Below are positions 60,142-64,000 of a stretch of 64,000 nucleotides of DNA, one piece after another. The translations under genes and the position numbers were made by a program. This DNA is from Lacihabitans soyangensis. Lineage in GTDB: Bacteria; Bacteroidota; Bacteroidia; Cytophagales; Spirosomataceae. The stretch spans positions 1 to 64,000 of the forward strand of contig NZ_RJUF01000184.1 in NCBI RefSeq assembly GCF_024343775.1. The letters run 5' to 3'. The number at the start of each line of letters is the position of its first letter. Position 1 is the stretch's first letter. Under the pieces are notes generated by a model. The model was not told where the DNA came from. It saw only the letters and a program-made list of their open reading frames with translations, and did not search any database.

Positions 60142-61329
60142 TTAATTTATCGCTTTCTTTGAAAAGATATTTAGGAGTAAAATTATGATAAACACGATGC
60201 CGCATATTATGCCAGTTGCTAAAAAAGTATCTTGTACATTGCCCACAAGTTTGCCTATTGAAGAAACAAAAATAGGATTTACAAACTGCCCTAAGAAGAA
60301 GGCACTCGTCCAGAAACCCATGCCTCGGCCACGGTATTGAACCGGGAGCAAACTTAAAGCCCATGCTACCAAAACTGGAATCGTCATACCACAGCCTAAT
60401 TGCTGAATCCAGCCAACGGCCACAGCACTCGTAGTATCTTTGGCAAGGCCAATGCCAGCCAGCCCTATTGTGAAAAACAAAAAAATTAATGCCATTTGCT
60501 GCCAAAAAGGGCGTTTGGAAACTAATTTAAAAATCAATGCACCCAAAGGCACAGCAGTACTGGCAATTGCTCCCAAATTACCCACGTGTTTTGGGTCTTT
60601 GATGCCCATGGCGTCCAGAGCTCTTGAAAAATGAATGGTATAGACAAAATAAATAACAGAAAAACCGAGTGTAATCAAAAATACCATAATGGCGGTATTA
60701 ACAGGAAATTTAGTTTCGGAAGAGACCGAATCTATCTCACTCGTGAATTTTTCTTCGGGTTCAAAAATAAAAATTACAGCAAGTATGGTTATGAAAAAAG
60801 AGATTCCGTAAACCAAAAAGGGGAAATTCCAGCCAATACTCGCCAGTTGCCCACTTAGAGCAAGCAATAAAGCAGCAGCAATAGAGCCAAAGAAACCTTG
60901 CACCATTAACCATTTTGAACGGTCTTTTGGGGCAAAATAATCGCCCAACAAAGTATTGCCGATAACCAAAACGAAGGCTTCTCCAATACCTAAAAGTAAG
61001 CGACCCGTAATAACTGTATTGAAACCATCTAAGAAGAAAGGTAAAATTCCACCTAAACCATATATGGCTGTAAACCAAATCAATAATTTTCTTCTACCAA
61101 ATTTATCAACCAATACGCCAGCAAATGGGGCAATAAGTGCAATACAAATACCCGGTGCGGTCAGAATCATCGGCACGAGCAAATCTTTGTTGTCAACATC
61201 TCTGAAATGCCCCATCAATGTTGGTAAAGCTGGCATCAACGCCACAATAGCCATCATGGGAAGCTGATTTAAAAGAATTACAACAAGTGCTTGCCAAAAG
61301 CCTGCTTTTTTGATTGAAAAATTCGCCAT
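60142..61329 (-). CDS. MFS transporter
   Basis: A 395-residue major facilitator protein with 12 hydrophobic segments. Helix 1 is ALVVILLNQLPMMAIVALMP and the helix 2-3 loop has PFAGVLVDKFGRRKLLIWFT, a sugar-porter or DHA1-like pattern. It lacks the D-G-x-D of the AAHS family. In this locus it may carry the glycoside, a monosaccharide or its oxidation product across the inner membrane. Second gene from the TonB receptor on the same strand, with a 250-base gap. Confidence 0.85.
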   Translation of the reverse strand: MANFSIKKAGFWQALVVILLNQLPMMAIVALMPALPTLMGHFRDVDNKDLLVPMILTAPGICIALIAPFAGVLVDKFGRRKLLIWFTAIYGLGGILPFFLDGFNTVITGRLLLGIGEAFVLVIGNTLLGDYFAPKDRSKWLMVQGFFGSIAAALLLALSGQLASIGWNFPFLVYGISFFITILAVIFIFEPEEKFTSEIDSVSSETKFPVNTAIMVFLITLGFSVIYFVYTIHFSRALDAMGIKDPKHVGNLGAIASTAVPLGALIFKLVSKRPFWQQMALIFLFFTIGLAGIGLAKDTTSAVAVGWIQQLGCGMTIPVLVAWALSLLPVQYRGRGMGFWTSAFFLGQFVNPIFVSSIGKLVGNVQDTFLATGIICGIVFIIILLLNIFSKKAIN

Positions 61330-61579
61330 TTTTATAGGGTTTAATATGTTATTTTAAATTACATTTTTCACTCAAAACATTGGGTGTGGATTTTTGCAGT
61401 TATTTTTGAACTGCTCAAAGCACATCCCAATGTTTTACCATCTCCCAAAATGCTATATGAACCGACTTTTTATCTGAAAATATCATCAACTGGACTAAAC
61501 AAACTATTGTCAGATACTCGTCTAAGTAAATTCACCACCGCCAAATCACCCAAAAACCTTTTACGTCAACTCAATTCTT

Positions 61580-64000
61580 TTAGAACTTATACTTTAACGT
61601 CAAGAAATAAGCTCTTGGCTGAACGGGTAAAATTTGAAAAATTGAATTTGGTGCAGTTTGTCTTCTTTCCGCAGTAAACGAATTATGATTGAAACCATCT
61701 ACTAAGGCAAATTGCGAAGTAGCCATCCAGTTCATTATACCCAATACATTGGTCAGATTATTAATATTGGCATTAAGTGATAGTTTTTTTGAAACATCAT
61801 AGCCCGCACTTAAATTTAACTGCCCAAAGCCAGGTAAATCGAATATATTCGCAATATTGGCTGGTCTTGCCCCCATATATTTGTAATTCAACATCACAAA
61901 ACCTTTATTATAAGTAAAGATTGGCGAGATATTGGCCATGAGTTTTGGAATGTTCACTGCACGATTACCGTTGAAATCAGCTATTTTATCATCTGCTCTT
62001 CCGTTTACGCCAACAAGCCAGTTTTGCCAAGTAGTTGCAATTCCATCTTGATAGGTAGCATTAGCATTTAAACTTAGGTTTTTGGTAAAATTGATATTTA
62101 CCTCGGCCTCTAAACCTAAAGTTCGGATTTCGTTATAAACAACTGGTGTATAGTAAGCTGTGCCATCGGTTTCTTGAGCAATGGTAGTTACTGGAATATC
62201 ACTTAAATTACTATAAAACGGAATGATTGAACCCGAAGCTTTTTTACCTTTAAACTTATATCCTAACTCAAATTGAGTAATAGTTTGGGCTTTTACTTCT
62301 GGGCTAGCACTTGGATTTGTAAAGTTATCGTTATAGAAACCGTATTCAGGAGCTTTTTGACTATTCGAGAAACGAGCGTAAATTGAGTTTCCTTTGTTTA
62401 AGAGATAATTTACTCCCCCAGAATACGAGAATAAATTAAGTTTTGAATTATAGCTAACCGTTGTACCTTTAACAAAATAAGAATTATCAAAGAGTGTTGT
62501 TAAATTTCCATCAAGTCCTCCGGTTGTAGAAGTTGGTGTCGGAACTCCAATCTGATTACCGCCCTTTACTCCAATACTTTCTATTCTGAGTCCCAAATCA
62601 ATATTGAGTTTTTCGGTAGGTTGAAAGCCATCATTCAAGAAAAATGCTACCTGATTTTGTTTTACGTCGGCCGACCTAAAAGCCAATCCACCACCCGAAA
62701 GACGAGCATATCCTAAAGGGTTTGTTACTTTTTGAGCGACTCCGGCAGGGTTAGTCCAAGTAATATCAAGCGGAGATGCTAGGTTTTCGATGGGTCTCAG
62801 CGAAGTGTTTGCGGTACCAGCTATAACTGTAATAAAATTTGTAAATGCCAAATAGCTACCAGCCGTAATTGAGTGTTTGCCCAATTTTTTGTTTACAGTA
62901 ATTTGGTCAATTACTTCACCAAGGTGAGCTTTGATATAATTAGAAAAATTAAACAACACGGCATTTGGTACGATACTTTGGCCAGGAAGATTATTTTTGG
63001 TAACTGTGAAACTTGGACCTCTCGAAAAATCAGCTGAAACGGTGGCTAATTCTTGACCAGTGGCTCTGTCCTTAAAAGAAAATTGTCCGGGGCCAGCCAT
63101 TCCCATGAGTGCATAAGTAAGCACACTCGTCAAGGAAGTAGGGGTTGACATGATAGTAATATCTTGCTCAATACCTTTCAATGAGCCTCGAATGTTGTTT
63201 GTAAGCGTCCAACCATTTTTTAGGTTGAGATTAAGCTCAGAACCCAGCATTTTATCCTGACTATGAATCAATTTTGACGGGTCAAATGTAAAAGAATCCG
63301 TATTGTTCCATAAAGGCTGTTTCGATTCGCCTGCTGGTAACATATAGCTAAATGTATTACTGAAACCATTGACAATCGTAGGGTTATCGTAGTTTTGAGC
63401 AGGAAGATTCTGCGGAATTCCGTTTCTATCATCCAAAATCTTCGCATAGAATTTTAACATTCCGCCATTGGCTAAAGTTTTCACAACGTTAGCTTTGATT
63501 TGTCCGCCTTTGTTTTGGGCATAACCAGGGTAGCGTTGGCCGTCTGAATGGCGATAAAACCCACCAATGTTATAGTACCAATTGTTTTTACCCAATTTTC
63601 CGCCAAAATTTGCATCAATACGGTTGAAAAGATTAATTTCGTCACCCTCAAGACCAACTTTATAAGCAATTTCGTTAACAGGTTTCAATCCTGTGTTAGA
63701 GATGTAGTTAAAAATTCCACCCGGTGCATTATTTGAGGCAATGGCCGCTGAACCACCTCTTACTGACTCTAAATTAGCTAAAGTAGCATCTGCACGATAA
63801 AATCTATCAGCAACCACAGTTCCTGAAGTGATATTCGTAACAGGCAGACCATCTTCCATTAAAGATACATAATAATAACCATTTACACCCGATGGCGTAA
63901 ACTGGTTGGCATTTACACCTCTTGAATAAACGGTGTTATTAATTTCTCCTAATGCAGAGTTTACAAAAACTCCAGGAGTAAAACTTAGTAAATCAGCAGC
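61580..64000 (-). CDS. TonB-dependent receptor, N-terminus outside the window
   Basis: The minus-strand frame runs through the right edge, so its start is not visible; the first 40 residues seen (ADLLSFTPGVFVNSALGEIN and on) are the plug domain. The plug continues through SLMEDGLPVTNITSGTVVAD and GGSAAIASNNAPGGIFNYIS. The 22-stranded barrel has the usual periplasmic turns and ends with the aromatic tail AYFLTLKYKF. It imports a large ligand across the outer membrane with TonB energy. The next genes (MFS, hydrolase, deglycosidase-like, oxidase) suggest a glycoside, not an iron chelate. No SusD gene is visible. Confidence 0.9.
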   Translation of the reverse strand, partial: AADLLSFTPGVFVNSALGEINNTVYSRGVNANQFTPSGVNGYYYVSLMEDGLPVTNITSGTVVADRFYRADATLANLESVRGGSAAIASNNAPGGIFNYISNTGLKPVNEIAYKVGLEGDEINLFNRIDANFGGKLGKNNWYYNIGGFYRHSDGQRYPGYAQNKGGQIKANVVKTLANGGMLKFYAKILDDRNGIPQNLPAQNYDNPTIVNGFSNTFSYMLPAGESKQPLWNNTDSFTFDPSKLIHSQDKMLGSELNLNLKNGWTLTNNIRGSLKGIEQDITIMSTPTSLTSVLTYALMGMAGPGQFSFKDRATGQELATVSADFSRGPSFTVTKNNLPGQSIVPNAVLFNFSNYIKAHLGEVIDQITVNKKLGKHSITAGSYLAFTNFITVIAGTANTSLRPIENLASPLDITWTNPAGVAQKVTNPLGYARLSGGGLAFRSADVKQNQVAFFLNDGFQPTEKLNIDLGLRIESIGVKGGNQIGVPTPTSTTGGLDGNLTTLFDNSYFVKGTTVSYNSKLNLFSYSGGVNYLLNKGNSIYARFSNSQKAPEYGFYNDNFTNPSASPEVKAQTITQFELGYKFKGKKASGSIIPFYSNLSDIPVTTIAQETDGTAYYTPVVYNEIRTLGLEAEVNINFTKNLSLNANATYQDGIATTWQNWLVGVNGRADDKIADFNGNRAVNIPKLMANISPIFTYNKGFVMLNYKYMGARPANIANIFDLPGFGQLNLSAGYDVSKKLSLNANINNLTNVLGIMNWMATSQFALVDGFNHNSFTAERRQTAPNSIFQILPVQPRAYFLTLKYKF

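Noticed and set aside
61384-61579. Open frame between MFS and TonB receptor genes
   Set aside because: A 97-codon plus-strand frame runs into the end of the receptor gene and has no ribosome binding site or familiar sequence; it is antisense shadow.

Overview
This 64 kb window comes from a low-GC member of the Bacteroidota, most likely Cytophagales (an Emticicia/Leadbetterella-like genome is a guess). The support is TAnnTTTG-type -7 promoter elements, PorT-like beta-barrels, hybrid kinases with ELAFQN-type coiled-coil repeats, DUF1593 and C-glycoside deglycosidase families, and a TonB-dependent receptor ending in an aromatic residue. I saw no tRNA, rRNA or CRISPR array.

Layout. (1) 1-8.9 kb is an accessory zone: the edge of an IS1182-type element, a repeat-rich spacer, then short single-function genes (zinc ribbon, DUF4265, CrtA-like, SRPBCC, DUF1579, two VOC, DUF1801, GNAT, RibD-like). 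(2) 9.0-14.0 kb holds an aromatic-acid MFS transporter, an AraC-type regulator, a large hybrid histidine kinase and a single-domain response regulator. (3) 14.2-44.1 kb is a stress/envelope island: OmpA lipoprotein, beta-barrels, BON, Dps, YceI, universal stress protein, YtxH, CsbD, small membrane proteins, two paralogous Mla/MCE lipid-transport operons, and a GH130 + glycosyltransferase pair. A CheB-CheR-PAS-kinase-receiver gene in the middle has been split by an IS200/IS605 insertion. (4) 44.1-48.7 kb is a minus-strand aromatic ring-cleavage operon: extradiol dioxygenase, alpha/beta hydrolase, FAD monooxygenase, FAH-family hydrolase. (5) 48.8-49.6 kb is a decayed AraC gene. (6) 49.9-52.6 kb carries two DUF1593 nucleoside-hydrolase-like secreted proteins. 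(7) 52.7-64 kb is a minus-strand catabolic locus: TonB receptor, MFS, GH35-like enzyme, two alpha/beta pairs resembling C-glycoside deglycosidase, a pyranose-oxidase-like GMC enzyme and an AraC regulator.

Two systems stand out. The first is a regulon in region 3. Nine promoters share a rigid composite element: TGTGAAT, then TAAGT 11 bp on, then TGTAACA 30 bp on, then [TGC]AnnTTTG 57 bp on (start to start; seven of nine sites at exactly 57, two at 56). Each lies 20-60 bp upstream of the first gene of a stress transcription unit. The second is the sugar/aromatic locus in regions 4-7. Its gene content matches oxidation of a glycoside at C3 followed by C-C bond cleavage of the 3-keto C-glycoside, and a ring-cleavage operon that could consume the released aglycone sits next to it.

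Decay is also visible. Two genes of the stress region (18836-19195 and 42723-43160) carry a single in-frame TAA with the frame intact on both sides, one kinase is split by an IS, one AraC paralogue is a full-length wreck, and a 26-codon remnant of a third isomerase-like gene lies at 60057-60137.
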